Notes under the pieces: generated by a model
The model's database searches: none
What the model saw: the letters and a program-made list of their open reading frames with translations, nothing else
What the model was told of the DNA's origin: nothing
Made by a program: the position numbers and the translations under genes
Origin: Romanomermis culicivorax
Taxonomy: Eukaryota > Nematoda > Enoplea > Mermithida > Mermithidae
Direction: 5' to 3'
Length of the DNA: 64,000 bases
Assembly: GCA_963922205.1 (NCBI GenBank)
Contig: CAWUHX010000018.1
Location: 1,178,001-1,242,000 of the forward strand
Part shown: positions 1 to 11,548 of the stretch, one piece after another
How the letters are laid out: the number at the start of each line of letters is the position of its first letter
Numbering within the stretch: the stretch's first letter is position 1

Positions 1-1500
1 ACAGTTCAAGAAGTTTGATCGCTCTTGAAAACGTAAATTGCTGAGTTTTTGCACAGATATTTTGTGGCCTAGCCTGGATCAAGCTTGATCACAACTGTTA
101 CCTTAAAGATCATGGATTTCTCTTAGTGTGTGCACCTCTACTGAAGCTAATCATCTTCATTCATGTAAAAAGTTGTCGCCATGAAAGAAACTACGTCTGA
201 ACATCCTTTCACGAGATCAAAAACAAGTTATCCTTGACGCTCGTCTAATAAATGAACTAATCTCAGAAAGCTAATTCAGATATGGCTGATTGTCCCATTT
301 TTTCGTGGTTTTTCCGCTCGGCTGTTTAAAAATATCTCATTTTTTTGCATCCGCTACATTATTTTATTACTTTATAAGATACGATTGGATTTCACTAGTA
401 TCAGTTTTTAAAATGAACGGACGAAACCGCTTCACTATTGATGCAGAAACAGACTTGCTAATCCCGAGACTGAGATCTGCTTTGAAAGCATTCGAGTGTC
501 ATTATTTTACCATTCATTTTTGAGAATATTGATGAGCTTAAAAATCCCAAATTTTATAGCAAACTCTTATTTTTCGAAGCAGCATTTGGGACGCGACGAA
601 GAAGCGATTTCGCGCAACAGTGTGCCCCGACTATGAAGTACGAATTGCGAGCAACGATATTCTTCTGAATTTATCACGTTGAGCGATTAAAATCGTGTAC
701 AAAATTCGTCGAAGATTCGAATCCTTGAATTTCTTGGCGACTGTATTTATATTTTCAAATTTCAGAATCAAAATCATTTTGATCAAGTCGGAGTTTCTTG
801 AAACATTAGACGTCTAACCTAAATTCAAAAACGGGTTGAAATTCACGTGTGGAAAATTTATCTTGATTTTTTGATAATTTGGCTTTATGAATCGTGTGAT
901 GAAAAGTGATGAAAAGAACCTTTCGAAGCGAAAAACAACGATCATGTGTCTTGTTCCTCTTTCGTTATTGCTTCGTTACTGATCATGCTCATTTATCATT
1001 AGTAAAAATGAAAAGCACGTGTTGATATTAGCTACTGCTCACATTCGATGTGCTGATGAAATTTTTAATTTTTCTTTGTTCAGTGCACTTTACTGTTTAC
1101 AAACTCATCTTTCACGGGAAGGTGAAGTTTAGTAAATAATGTCGGCAAATTTATCACTGCGATTTATTTCTCGTAAATGCAAACAGCATGCCTTGAGCGT
1201 AGGAGCGCAGAGCTGTTGACCTCACCCAAATAGGTGTTTGATCCTACTCATATAATTACTTTCAAGGCGAGCATGAACTTTCCTGATCCAAAACGCAGCA
1301 ATCAGACATCAATCGATAGGTCTCGTCAAGTCCGAGATCCATGCAAGAACAGAATTTAGAGCGCATGTCCATTTTTGACAGAATTAGGGTAATTATTTTT
1401 GCCTGACTCTCCCAAGCACATTTTTTGATTTTGATCTTGACGCCTGAATGTATAGAAAGCTTTACACTGCTCCTGATGATCCATAAGCGTCATCATTCAA
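1..1500. other. Left edge, no gene recognised
   Basis: No coding region, RNA gene or bounded repeat could be supported here. The longest open frames are under 80 codons, of low complexity and without a recognisable domain. A short phrase near 1218-1250 (cctcacccaaatagg...) is echoed near 31651-31710, so part of it is probably old dispersed repeat. Confidence 0.5.
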
Positions 1501-1524
1501 ACTCTATGACATCAATAGGGTACA

Positions 1525-1664
1525 GTCTTACTTTGGCGCCCATTGTTTAGAAATGGCTTTTCTTGGATGTCTCAAATTGGCGCCCATCCTATTTTGGCGC
1601 TCGTCTCACTTTGGCACCCGTCTTACTTTGGCGCCTGTCTCACTTCGGCATCCTGTCTAAGTTT
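1525..1664. repeat. Array of ~17-bp units (TTGGCGCC family)
   Basis: About seven degenerate copies of a 17-bp unit of the type GTCTCACTTTGGCGCCC lie head to tail. The same unit recurs at 2843-2987 in both orientations. The sequence between them (1.2 kb) is a purine-rich strand with no coding signal. The pair may mark the ends of one fold-back element or two independent insertions; no target-site duplication was found. Confidence 0.6.
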
Positions 1665-1849
1665 GCTTTTCAGCATTTATGCTGATCATTTATTTAAGTA
1701 AGAAGCAATCACCAAATTTCAAAGATCTTTGATCGGTGGGAGTTGTATCTGCTAAAGCTCGAAATGTAACATAAAGATTTGGAACAAATTGAAAATGGCT
1801 CAGAAATTAGCAGACCATGAGATAAATATTACAGTAATGCGAAAGATCA

Positions 1850-2440
1850 GGCCCCAAACGTGACAGTTTTTGAGAAAGAGGAAAAGAGAAAGGAAGACAC
1901 AGAAAGAAAAGAAACTATGTAAAAAGAATAAAATACAGAACACAAACTGAAATGTAAAAACGGAAAAACGGAAACTGAAAAGGTAGGAGGACGTGGAAAC
2001 AAGGAACGTAAATATGTACAACTATTTTACAAGATGTGAGAAAATTAACAGAGTGGCAAATGAGCGAATAGAAGAAAAAAAGATAAAACAAAACAAAAGT
2101 AAAAGGAGAAAAGAATAGAGAACAAGAAGAGCAAAAAATGAATATAAGAACAGACAAATCGAAAGAAATAAAAACTGAAATACGAATATAAGATAATAAG
2201 GGAAACGGTGGATAAAATGAAACGAAAAAGAAATGCCTGGAAACAAAAATGAAGAAACAAAAAAACACAATATGGAAATAAAACGGAAAAACAGTGTGAC
2301 ATATAAGTGTGTGACTCAAAATTATCATAATAGAAAGGAAGAAACTGAAATAGAAGAAAGAATGAAAGGGAAACAGTGAAGGAATGATATGCAGATAATA
2401 AAGGAAAACGATTAACAACATGATTTTTTGTTGTCCACGA
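1850..2440. repeat. Long polypurine stretch
   Basis: For about 600 bases the plus strand is almost entirely A and G with rare pyrimidines (gaaaaagagaaa-type runs). Open frames on the opposite strand here are just Phe/Ser/Leu-rich translations of the polypyrimidine strand, not genes. A similar purine tract lies at 25480-26060 in the first Kir intron. Confidence 0.7.
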
Positions 2441-2660
2441 TTTTCTTACTGTTGTCACACTACGTACTGTTGATTTAATAAGTTAAATTAATATAAAGAC
2501 AATTAGCACAAAAAACAGCAGTTTACTAAAAAGTAGTGATTCCATTAAAGTACATAATTTTCTTACAGGAAAATATAGTAGATTTTTTATAGCCTAGTGC
2601 AAAATGTAAAATTCAAAACTGCTCGTAAAATTTGCCCAGATAAAAACATACATACTAGTG

Positions 2661-2740
2661 TCAGGATGCGCACATGCTGCCATCGTGCCCTTTCCTCTGA
2701 ACTTGTAGACTTGATGTTTCACTCCCAAGTCATGGGCCGA
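2661..2740 (+). repeat. Dispersed repeat, copy 1
   Basis: Matches 38851-38930 in the same orientation over about 80 bp, with shared blocks such as gctgccat and ttcctctgaac followed by gacttgatgtt. An open frame over this stretch (2597-2809) is probably incidental. Confidence 0.65.
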
Positions 2741-2842
2741 CACCTGGATATTTGTGATGTGCACTGCTGCACTCGCTCAGGCGATGCAGGGCTGTGCAGT
2801 CAGTGGTAGAATACAGCTACCACTCAGTGCACAATCCGATAA

Positions 2843-2987
2843 ACTAGACACCAAAGATGGGCGCCAATTTGGGATGGGCGCCAAAGTGAGATGGGGACGA
2901 AAGTTAGACAGGTGTTGATGTCTATCCCATCTTTGGCATCAATCCCAATTTGGCGTCGATCCCAACTTGGCATTAGTAGTTAGACAC
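2843..2987. repeat. Small fold-back of 17-bp units
   Basis: Left arm units of the type ATGGGCGCCAATTTGGG and right arm units of the type TCCCAATTTGGCGTCGA are inverted relative to each other around a centre near 2915. Same unit family as 1525-1664. Confidence 0.6.
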
Positions 2988-3079
2988 GGGCCCATACAGG
3001 GGATACACAAAAGATACTCCTGTACAAAACATATACTTCAAAGTTTGCCACCTTAACTGTGTGGGGTGATAGAGATGGT

Positions 3080-3335
3080 GTAGAAAGTATACTCAAAGCT
3101 TCAACATGTAAAATTCTACTTCCATGTAGAAAGTACGCACAAAGCTTCAACCCTAGAATTCTACATTCATGTTAGAAAGTATGCCTGAAGCTTCAACCGT
3201 ACTTTCTACATGGAAGTAGAATTTTACACATTCAAGTTCCAATCCTAGAATTCTACTTCCATGTAGAAACTGGGCTTGAAGCTTTAATGGGTAAAAATCG
3301 ACTTCAATGTGGAAAGTATGCCTTGGTCAACTTGA
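3080..3335. repeat. Tandem ~50-60 bp repeats
   Basis: Four to five degenerate copies of a unit containing GTAGAAAGTA, AAGCTTCAACC and TAGAATTCTACTTCCATG follow each other, with one block inverted. They lie outside the outer Polinton protease gene and may belong to the terminal region of that element, but no matching copy was found at its other end. Confidence 0.6.
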
Positions 3336-3379
3336 CTTGGAGGTTAAAGTTGATAACATAATATCTCCACCAGAAAATT

Positions 3380-4370
3380 TTTAAAAAACATCTGAGGATC
3401 ATAGAATCTAACAGTTTTACTCATTTTTTACAATTTAAAAAAAAAACACCTGAGGGTCATAGAATCTAACAATCTAGCAGTTTTACTCATTTTTTACAAA
3501 ATTTAGCAAAAAATTTATTTTGGGACACATTTTTTACATACTCAGGACATGTTTTATGATGATTCCCTATGCTTAAGCATTGTTTTCAGGACAAGTTTTT
3601 AACTATTTTGGGGCACGATTTTCTATGTGTTTTGTAAAAAGACAATTCACAAAAATTCTGACAAGTTATGTAATTTGATACATTATGAATGTAATTTTAT
3701 ATGTAAATGTATAATTTGATATTTTAAAATCTGATATGCTTTTTAAAATTTATTTAAATAGTTTTATGCTTTATTGGACTGTCCATTAGCTTCTGTGTGC
3801 TTACAGTAAGTCCAAAACTTTAGTCTACAATATTGCATTTTCCATAGTTTTATTGTTTGCAGGATGCTTGGTTTGTCCTGCATCATCTCGAAAAATTTTA
3901 GTTGCGGGCTAAAATTTTATTAAAATCATACAATTCTTGGGTACAATTTTACATATTCAAAACGAAATTTTATGTAAAAAAACGAGTAAACCCATAAAAA
4001 AATGGGAAAACTTTAAAAACGCCAGAGGATCACAGAATATAATGATCTAACAGTTTTACTCGACTTTTTACAAAAAAAATTTTCTCAGGAATGCAGGACA
4101 AAATGGATCATTGGACAGGTTACAGTCAGCAGCTGCAGTATTGATCTTCCGAAAAAAGTTTTATTAGTAAAACTCTTAGATTGTTAGATCCTACTCTTGA
4201 AATCTTAATTTTAGGGTGACTCTCAAAATCTGATGATCTAAGGGTTTCACTCGATTTTTTACAGAAAATTTTTGTTTGGGCTACAATTTTACATAATCGG
4301 ATTGCCTTTTTCAATGATTCTGGTTGAGCATTGTTTTCAGAGCACATTTTTTTACTATCTCGAGCATGAT
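3380..4370. repeat. Direct repeats next to the outer Polinton
   Basis: A phrase of the form gaggatcatagaatctaacagttttactcattttttac recurs near 3392, 3450, 4025 and 4218, and a second phrase (gagcattgttttcag...cac) near 3575 and 4325. No gene is seen in this kilobase. It is the position where capsid genes lie in the inner element, but no capsid homology is visible. Confidence 0.55.
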
Positions 4371-4372
4371 TT

Positions 4373-4825
4373 TCACATGTTTTGTTTAAAAATGTGTCCC
4401 CAAGCCAGTAAAAACGTGCCCCCAAAACAAATCTGAAACATTTTATACATAGGAACATGTCGTGCTTTATAATACAAAAAATACAAGGTATGTATACCAC
4501 AAACTCTACTATAGGAGTTTTGTAAGCATTTCACATTTACATGTGTTACTGCAGCATTCTTGTTAATATAATTCATGAAAGCAGGGATAATTAGGGGTAA
4601 ACCATATGAATCAAAATAATATACAGAGTTATCATTATCGAAATACATGGTGATCCAATGACTTGTTTTTTCAAAAGATGAATCAATGTTTGCAATTAGA
4701 GCCACAGGTCTTTTAACTATCTCCAGTAATGTATCACAAGCAAAAACTCCAAGAAAAATTCTTAATAAAATTGCATCTTGTTGAACATAGTACATCAATT
4801 CAAACTTGTTCATCATAATCATCAT
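4373..4825 (-). pseudogene. Adenain-like cysteine protease, outer Polinton (3' end altered)
   Basis: A 150-codon frame closely matching the protease of the inner element at 17611-18120. In adenoviruses and Polintons this enzyme cleaves capsid and core precursors during assembly. The catalytic set is visible: His in SHW (residue 56), Asp in YFDSYG (about 72) and Cys in VCGI (about 109). The similarity to the inner copy stops after the KMF motif near the end, and the last ~20 residues are unrelated, so the C-terminus has been replaced or frameshifted. It lies directly after the integrase gene on the same strand, as in the inner copy. A decayed copy is likely although the catalytic core is open. 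Confidence 0.75.
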
Positions 4826-6330
4826 TCTGTATTTCCTTTTCTAAAATCCAGCTGTTGAATTTTTCAGGATAACCCCACCACTTTACAAGTAGTCTACTTT
4901 GACCATCTGGTAAATGTTTAGTTATCTTTTCAATTTTGTATTCTTTGATATCAGGGTTGAAATCAGTTTTCTATATTGTTTTTTCATAAAAACATCCTTC
5001 TATACCCCTACCTTTCAAATCCCGAATTCTATAAACTATATGATTTCTAGTCTTTACAATTTGTTTTACCCAAAAAACTTCCTCACTCTATTGAGGTAAA
5101 CAACCTTTGTCCAACATGCCTCTATGTATACTAATTTGTACGTAATCCCCTATATTAATTTTAGGGTTTCTAGCATACATGCACATGGGGGGGGGTTGGG
5201 GGGTTTTGACCCCCAGCAGATTTTTATTGACCCCCAGCAGATTCTTGCTGACCCCCAGAAGATTTGACTCCCCTAGCAATGATTGAGAAGTTGATGAAGG
5301 AAAATGATCAAGAGAGAATAGAAAGTCATCATAAAAATGGAAATGATCCTTTAGTTTAACAATTTTTCTAAACAAAGCATACTTGATTCCAAAAGAGTAA
5401 CATTAAAACTGTAAAAAGTGCTGTCTAAGCAAATTATTTAATATATCTGACTACTATAGTTGTGAGAATATGCTGTTTGGATGTTAGAAAATCTTTCTAA
5501 GACCTTTCTTTTCATTATCAAGAATGAAAAAAATTGTATTCCACCCCCCCGTCCTGGCTGACCCCCAGCAGAATTTCTATGCTGTGCATGTATGGTTTCT
5601 AGTGTATGCATTCTCTGGGTAAAGTCTATACCATATAATTTTTTGGTTAGAATAATTCACATTAATGGGGTTTTCACCAATTGATCTATGAACAGAATGA
5701 TTATAGTTTGAAACAAATGTTGGAAAAATATCAATCCATTTTTGAGTTGTAAATTCTGTAAAATATTTAAACAATTTAGTTTTTAAGGTTCTATTAAACT
5801 GTTCCACTATTGAACATTTTATATCTTCATTCTGAGAAGTAAAAAATTGTATATTGTTAGCTTTTAATAATTCTTGGAAATCTGTGTTGACAAATTCTTT
5901 TCCTTTATCAGCACGCTCTCCAAGGCCTTCAACCTCTTTTTAAAATATTTTGAAAGGCATCACATACATTCTTTGCATGTTTTGATTTTAATGGTTCAAC
6001 CCATGCATATTTACTCAATACATCTATACAGGTAAACATAAATTTATATCCATCATTAAAATCTGCTAAACAAGACATATCAGCCAAATCAAGTTCCCAT
6101 TGTTGATCCATAGCTGTAACATAAATACGATTACGTGAAAACTTTTTGTTGACTTATTTATGTAGGGTGTAACTATCTTGTTTCAAGAGCCAATCTTTAA
6201 CATTTTTACGTGTAATTGTTTTATAGTGTTTTCTAGCCTCAACATATAATTTTTCAATACAAGAAAAGGCTGTAAGATTTCCATTCAAATTTTTGTACAA
6301 TTTGAAAGTAATGCATTTATCATTCTAGTA
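4820..6330 (-). pseudogene. Polinton integrase with chromodomain (broken, MITE inserted)
   Basis: Retroviral-type (rve/DDE) integrase that would insert the element into host DNA. Reading down the minus strand: an N-terminal region with His/Cys residues, the catalytic start MDQQWELDLADM (6111 downward) with DxxD-type acids, a middle part with NRTLKTKLFKYF (5807 downward), an SH3-like part (IDIGDYVQIS), and a chromodomain with LLVKWWGYPEKFNSW at about 4850-4930. Breaks: a frameshift near the start, a stop in the linker before MDQQWE, a frameshift near 5925, and a 421-bp hAT-like element inserted at 5174-5594. It aligns throughout with the inner integrase at 16534-17642, each copy having different lesions. 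Confidence 0.85.
5174..5594. mobile_element. hAT-like MITE inside the integrase
   Basis: 421 bp bounded by perfect 12-bp inverted repeats CATACATGCACA/TGTGCATGTATG and flanked by a perfect 8-bp duplication GTTTCTAG (5166-5173 and 5595-5602). Eight-base duplications are the signature of the hAT superfamily. Inside, a gacccccagcaga phrase repeats near both ends. There is no transposase; it is non-autonomous. Confidence 0.9.
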
Positions 6331-7175
6331 CAAGGGAGTATACCATCTGAGTGTTCCAACTTTTCTCCATATTTTCTTTTCTGTCGAGTTTCCTTTACTC
6401 AAGAATGAATTGTCTTTGATATCTTTTTTGCCACTTGAAAATAAACCAACACCTTTCGAGAGGGATTTATTCAACCATTTGAGACTAGTGCTTGCCTGAC
6501 TATCTGATTCTTCTGCAGCTGTTTGGTAGGAGAGCTTCCGAGGTAGAGTGAATAACATTTTACATAAAGGATTTCCTATAGCCTCTAAGGGTACATTATG
6601 TTTCTCAAAGCAGTAGCAAACTCATTTACTCCTAATGGTTGCATAATTTTTGAATGTTTACTCGACAAATCATGTAATAAATCAATAATATGTGATCCTT
6701 CAGTTAATTTCCCATCAATTAATACTTGTCTTTGCTGGTTAACATTTACACTGTGGTTACATGGCACATGTTCCAATCATAATGATGCTGAACCTTTAAA
6801 TTGTTTAGGAATTCCACTAAGTAATTTTTAATCATTTAACCAATCATTTTCTTTAACTTTCAAATTAATGCTACCATTTTCATCATCAATAGTTTTTGAA
6901 ATTATTGTAGCAGGTTGAGCATTTTCATGTTCAAAAGTTAAATATTGTGAAAATAATTGAGAGTACATTTTGTATTGTTCTTCAGGCTTTAATGTATTAT
7001 TGTTTAAAATGTGCTCTAATTGGTTATGATACATGTCAACTTGTTTAGCTATACCCATCTTTTCATTTGCAGTCGAAGAAAAAACATGAGAGTTATTCAA
7101 CTTATTATGAACCTCGTGAGGTATAAGAACAAATTTACTTGCAAATTCCATTTTATAATAATTTCTCTGTAACAA
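6325..7175 (-). pseudogene. Polinton conserved ORF (FASKFVLIPHEV protein), broken
   Basis: Homologue of 15733-16529 in the inner element. It starts with MEFASKFVLIPHEV, continues through a Gln-rich helical region (EEQYKMYSQL) and ends in TLRWYTPLY. Frames 6828-7175, 6585-6776 and 6325-6558 are pieces of one protein of about 260 residues split by frameshifts and a stop after the NDWLND motif. Proteins with this N-terminus recur in animal Polintons between the basic protein and the integrase; I do not know a proven function. A structural or packaging role is inference from position. Confidence 0.65.
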
Positions 7176-7508
7176 AAGTTGCTAGTGTAAATAATAAAGA
7201 TGGTAATACTAGAGGTAAAAATGCTCCACCACTTTGAACAATTCTTGCAGGTTTATTTGGTAAATCCTTTTTCTGGTTTTTTGGTGTCTTGTTGCTAAAG
7301 CTCTAAGCAATAATTTATGTTTTGCCAATTTCCTTTTTAACATAGAATTAATAGGAATATTACCATTCAATATGTTTAAACAGATTTCACATATGCAACA
7401 GATCAGGCCAGGGAAAAATGTTGAAGAAAAACACATCTTTGAATACAATTTGAATTTTTCAACACATTGAGCTCGTGAATACATTTCTTCAATATAGAAG
7501 CCATACAA
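7175..7508 (-). pseudogene. Polinton small basic protein, outer copy
   Basis: Homologue of 15378-15731. Contains LICCICEICLNILNG and KLAKHKLLLRALATRH, a lysine/arginine-rich helical stretch typical of a DNA-binding core protein found in many Polintons. The frame loses the hydrophobic C-terminal tail of the inner copy through a shift after the basic region, so it is probably dead. Confidence 0.6.
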
Positions 7509-7589
7509 AACAGACCATACAGTAGAGAAAAATATTACAATAATGACAGAATACTAAATAAGAATCAAAGCAATTAATGTGTCACATTA

Positions 7590-8051
7590 AAACAGTAAAG
7601 AAGCTTCATCTTGTATGATAACATTCAACTCTTCACATGTAGAAAAAGCACACAAACTATTCATATTCATGAAAAACTACTTTATGATTTGTATCTAACT
7701 TTTAAAAAAGATCTTCTTCAAAAATAGAACAAGGTTCAATCATATCTAATTCCAGTAGTAACAGTTTAGCAAAACACCGAAAATGTTATTTTTTTTATGC
7801 CCAATAGATAATCCAACTTCACAACATAAATGACTGCAAGCCTTAACTTTGTCCTTGTAAAAGGTCTTGGCTTCAGGTGAAAAGGGAGTCCAAAACAAAT
7901 CAGTCATCTCTCGTTTCTGTTTATTAGTTAGTGTTTTACCTCAAATAAAAAATAATATTATAATTAAATGAGTAGATAAAATTTATATAAAATTTTTACC
8001 TTTTACTTTATTTTGTACCATTCTGGCAAAAACTCCAAATGCTACAGACAT
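7590..8051 (-). pseudogene. HMG-like Polinton ORF, outer copy
   Basis: Starts at the ATG complementary to 8049-8051 and aligns with 14832-15283. Both copies share a short intron right after the AFVRMVQSKLKG-like segment (here near 7935-8000) and end in VIIQDEA. The coding frame is interrupted. The motif order resembles a reduced HMG box (see the inner copy), which is a tentative assignment. Confidence 0.45.
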
Positions 8052-8109
8052 TATAATTATAATTGTCACAGAACCAGCAAATTATAGAAGATGACCAACC
8101 TCTTCGAAA

Positions 8110-8460
8110 ATTTTGACTAAACTGATGATGTATCATAAAATATTTTTTTCTGACTATGTAATAAATCTGCATTATCAATGTATCATAAGCTAGAACCCGT
8201 GATATAAAAGTTCTGAAATTCATTAGTATGGCTACAACAAGAATGTGCATAGATGCATAAACAACATGCGCATAGATGCATAAATTGATCATCCTTTTGA
8301 GGACATTGTAAAATTTTTTCTACAAAATGTAGTATGGGTGTTACATGCAATTTGTAATTTTTCCATAAATATACCCGAACTGTGAAATTATTTGTATTTG
8401 CTATCATAAAATCCATACCAATTACAGTTTCTCCATTTTCTTAAATTTCGAAAGGGTATT
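8110..8460 (-). pseudogene. Uncharacterised Polinton ORF, outer copy
   Basis: Frames here contain NYKLHVTPILHFVEKILQCP, matching 14330-14698 of the inner element. No domain is recognised. It lies between the ATPase and the HMG-like ORF in both elements. Frames are broken by shifts. Confidence 0.45.
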
Positions 8461-8604
8461 GTAACCATACAATAAAAACAGATATAAAAAGAGTTATGGT
8501 AAGACCATTAAAAACGTGTATTTACTGCATAGCATATTGATAAATAAATAAATAAATAATAAGATCCGACTAATTTGTAAAAAGTTTTTTGTAAAAATGA
8601 CAAA

Positions 8605-9256
8605 TTATTTAGGTGTATATAAAATCATGTGATTATTGTTAGGAAATATATTAGACTGAAGTTGATATTTTTTAGGACATGTCTGTGTAAGATCTATTAG
8701 TAAATAACTGTAGGGTATACTGGTAGCATCCTCATATGCTTCTATGAAATAATTTGAACTAGTTGGAAAAATCTGTCAAGCCAATGTAGAAACTTGCAAA
8801 CTATCACTAGAGTTTTTAAAAAAGAATCAAATATTGAGTGTTTATTCTACTCATATGCATTCCATCAGAAAATGCATTCTGAACTATATGTATAATTGAT
8901 AGGCTCCAGTGATGTGAACGTTTAGTAAAAAGTTGAGTTAAGCATTGATTGTTCTTCCTCTCTTGCATCATATCATCGATAATTGATAAATTAGGTGTGT
9001 ATTTACTTTTTTGAAGTTCATCCAAGTCAGGTGAACCTTGAAAAAATTCCACATAAGAACATTTTTGAACTAATTCATCATGTGCTTCTTGCCATTCTGA
9101 GTAACACCAATAAATTTTTACAGGAGCAAGGTGAATCATTTTTTTTGCAAAAATTACTAGTTTTTTAACAAATTGAGTTTTTCATGATTTTGTTGGAGCA
9201 GAAACTATGCAATTAAATGGGTGCTTATATATATAAAACTTTTCCAGATATGACAT
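8605..9256 (-). pseudogene. Packaging ATPase, outer Polinton (Walker A stop)
   Basis: FtsK/HerA-type (A32-like) genome-packaging ATPase homologous along its length to the open frame at 13628-14278. The Walker A region reads APTKS-stop-KT, with a stop codon replacing the glycine of SGKT; a further stop follows near 8780 (TLA-stop-QIF). The Walker B region is changed from LLIMDD to LSIIDD. The gene still aligns from the ATG (9256) to the terminal TPK-stop (8605). Confidence 0.8.
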
Positions 9257-9608
9257 TTTTGGACAAAAATCAACCACTTTTTTACTTCAACAGTTCAAAA
9301 AATAATTTTATTTAAGTGGAATGTTATTTATAATTACATAAATTACAATAGAATAAAACATTAATAGTTACATAAAGCATGATTCATTAAAGATAACTGG
9401 CATAAAATATTAAACCAAATGATTGAATAAGACAAAGTACAGTATAAATTAACTTGCTTGATTACGTAAGCATACAGTATGCGTATTACCAAAATACATG
9501 GTTATTGTTTGCAAAAATAAGATATGCGCAATGGATATATGAAAACACATTAAGCATTAATTAATTAATTTAGCATACAAAGCTATAATACAAAGAGTAA
9601 ATAAAACT

Positions 9609-10348
9609 TTACAGTTTAGGATTAATAAACTCAATCAGTGTTTCGATAAAAACCTCATCATAATCATAATGATAGCTCTCATCAATAAAATGAGCTAAAG
9701 TATCCCTAACAATCTTACAACCTGTACTTGTAAGTGGAATACAGTGAAATATATCAATAATCTGTTTAAAAGTGTGAAGACAATAGTAACCTTGAACGTC
9801 CCCTATAGCATACTCAAAACAGTCAATAATAACCCCCCATCTCTTCATACAAAGGATCAACTGTTGGTATAATTGCATTATTATATATGGAATGACCCCC
9901 CAGACACTGATGATCCTCAACATTTCCTACATCTTTTGCACAATAACAGTCAAAAATACACTCAATGAAAATGTTTTGTATAGCCAGTTCAGCACATATG
10001 ATTATAAACAATTTTGCACCTTTTACTACTTGCTTGTCAAAAGACCACGGAATATCTAAACCCGGAACATGTAATTCACAAATATGTTTGGTTTCTGTGT
10101 CTAGAGAACTCGTATCGGATGATAAATCATAGTCTGGATCATTGAGGTAGTCGATGAAGAGCTCGTTAACAAACATCATTTGAGTGCTATCTGTCTTTGG
10201 ATCTACAGTAGCATCACCTCCTTTTTCAACAATTTTTGTAGCATTGCCACCATCTTCAACGATTTTTGTAGCATAGCTGCCTTCTTCAATGATTTTTGTA
10301 ACATCACCAACCTGTTCAACATTTTTTGTAGTGTCGTTGATTGTTGTG

Positions 10349-10384
<36 letters not shown>

Positions 10385-10461
10385 ATCGTTTTGCAATTCA
10401 TTGTTGTTGTCTGATGTTTTATTGCTAATGTACTCATTTGAAATAGTTGGTGATATTTCAT
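9609..10461 (-). pseudogene. Repeat-rich acidic ORF with poly-Asp tract
   Basis: A minus-strand ORF of unknown function, found only in the outer element. It starts near 10461 and has a run of 12 aspartates encoded by ATC/GAT repeats (10349-10384 on the plus strand), then 14-residue repeats of the type ATKIVEDGGN. A folded C-terminal part follows. At 9833-9838 a run of six C (six G in the coding sense) separates the first frame (stopping just after EEMGG) from a second frame that continues to 9609 with good codon character. One base added or lost in that run would join them, so it may be a decayed gene, a slippage site or a sequencing error. Nothing similar is seen in the inner element. Confidence 0.5.
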
Positions 10462-10579
10462 GTATCAAATTGGTTGAATGCCAAAATTGCTAAACAAAAA
10501 ACATTTTCGTCTTTGGAATTGTTAAAAGAAGAAATTCACATCAGCTCATTTCAACTTACTTCTTTAGATAAACTCCATT

Positions 10580-10843
10580 TCATTCCATTAAAGAGATTGG
10601 GAATACTGTAACCCCATTGCTTTTGACCATCATCTTATATCTAAGGTTGATGCCCCATTGACTTCGATGGGAAAATGTCTTTTCAATAATGTTGACATTT
10701 CGACACAATATAACATATTGTAGCAGAATGAGTTTGAACCCGCGACCGTATGCCTCCTTTGTTTTGACGTCAATGTTAGGAAAATAAATTGACACATATT
10801 TACCCTCAACCACTATGAATAAGGCCATGTTATCATCTAACAT
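10580..10843 (-). other. Unrecognised 87-codon frame
   Basis: Starts MLDDNMALFIVVEGKYVS and is rich in hydrophobic strand-like segments. I do not recognise it. It lies upstream of the poly-Asp ORF on the same strand within the outer Polinton, 119 bp away, so it could be a genuine small element gene. Confidence 0.35.
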
Positions 10844-11124
10844 AAAGTGGTGTTTGATTTCTAAAAATATGTATTAAGGAATATAATAGAGGCAATGTAC
10901 TAAAGAGAAAGAAAGAAAAACAAACTAACAAGCAGGTTTTGTACCAACAGAAATGAAAAATGTATAAATTGGTCAAAAATTTAGAGAGTATAAGGCAGGG
11001 TTATAAGTATAATAAAAATCCAGGCTATATGTCCTACAGTAACCCATTATTTTGACATCTACGTGTAGAAGCTAGAGAAATAAAATAATTGTGTGTTTAT
11101 GACCAATATTAACCTTCAAGGTCA

Positions 11125-11425
11125 AGGCTAGAAAAATGATATAGCCACATGCTTATGAGTTATAGTGGTCTTTAAAGCTTTCCCTCATAAAAAGAAAAGA
11201 TGGTGCAATAGGTTTATAAACAACTATTACAGTTCCTTTATAGTATTGAGAATCAAGACAAAAATACTAGATTCATACTGTAAAACAGGTGTTCCAACTG
11301 GTTTTAAATGGTTATATGCTAGTAAAATAAGCTAAAGATATGATATGACCATGTGTTCATGAGTTATAGAGGTCTTTAAAGATTTTCCTATCGTAAAAGG
11401 AAAAGCTAGTGCAACAGGGCCACAA
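11125..11425 (+). repeat. Pair of ~85-bp direct repeats
   Basis: 11131-11211 and 11333-11420 share phrases such as atgagttatag, ggtctttaaag and ttccctcat/ttcctatcgtaaaa in the same order, about 200 bp apart. They lie between the divergently oriented minus-strand genes and the plus-strand PolB of the outer Polinton, where regulatory DNA is expected. No gene is seen between 10844 and 11548. Confidence 0.55.
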
Positions 11426-11548
11426 ATAATAATTAAAACTATACTGCAGAATAATAGTTTTTGTTATAAATAATTTTTCACTATTACCGTATAAATTTTG
11501 ATAAATAGTTGTGTTTTCCAGTTTTTTCTAGTTTTCAATAATCTTTAT

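Noticed and set aside
1800-2458. Overlapping Phe/Ser/Leu-rich frames up to 168 codons
   Set aside because: Explained by the polypyrimidine strand; no conserved motif.
4126-4500. 124-codon minus-strand frame after the outer protease
   Set aside because: Overlaps the protease 3' end and the direct-repeat zone, with no domain and no inner-element counterpart.
10203-10428. Poly-Met and poly-Ile frames
   Set aside because: Alternate readings of the ATC/GAT repeat; only the poly-Asp frame continues into a plausible protein.
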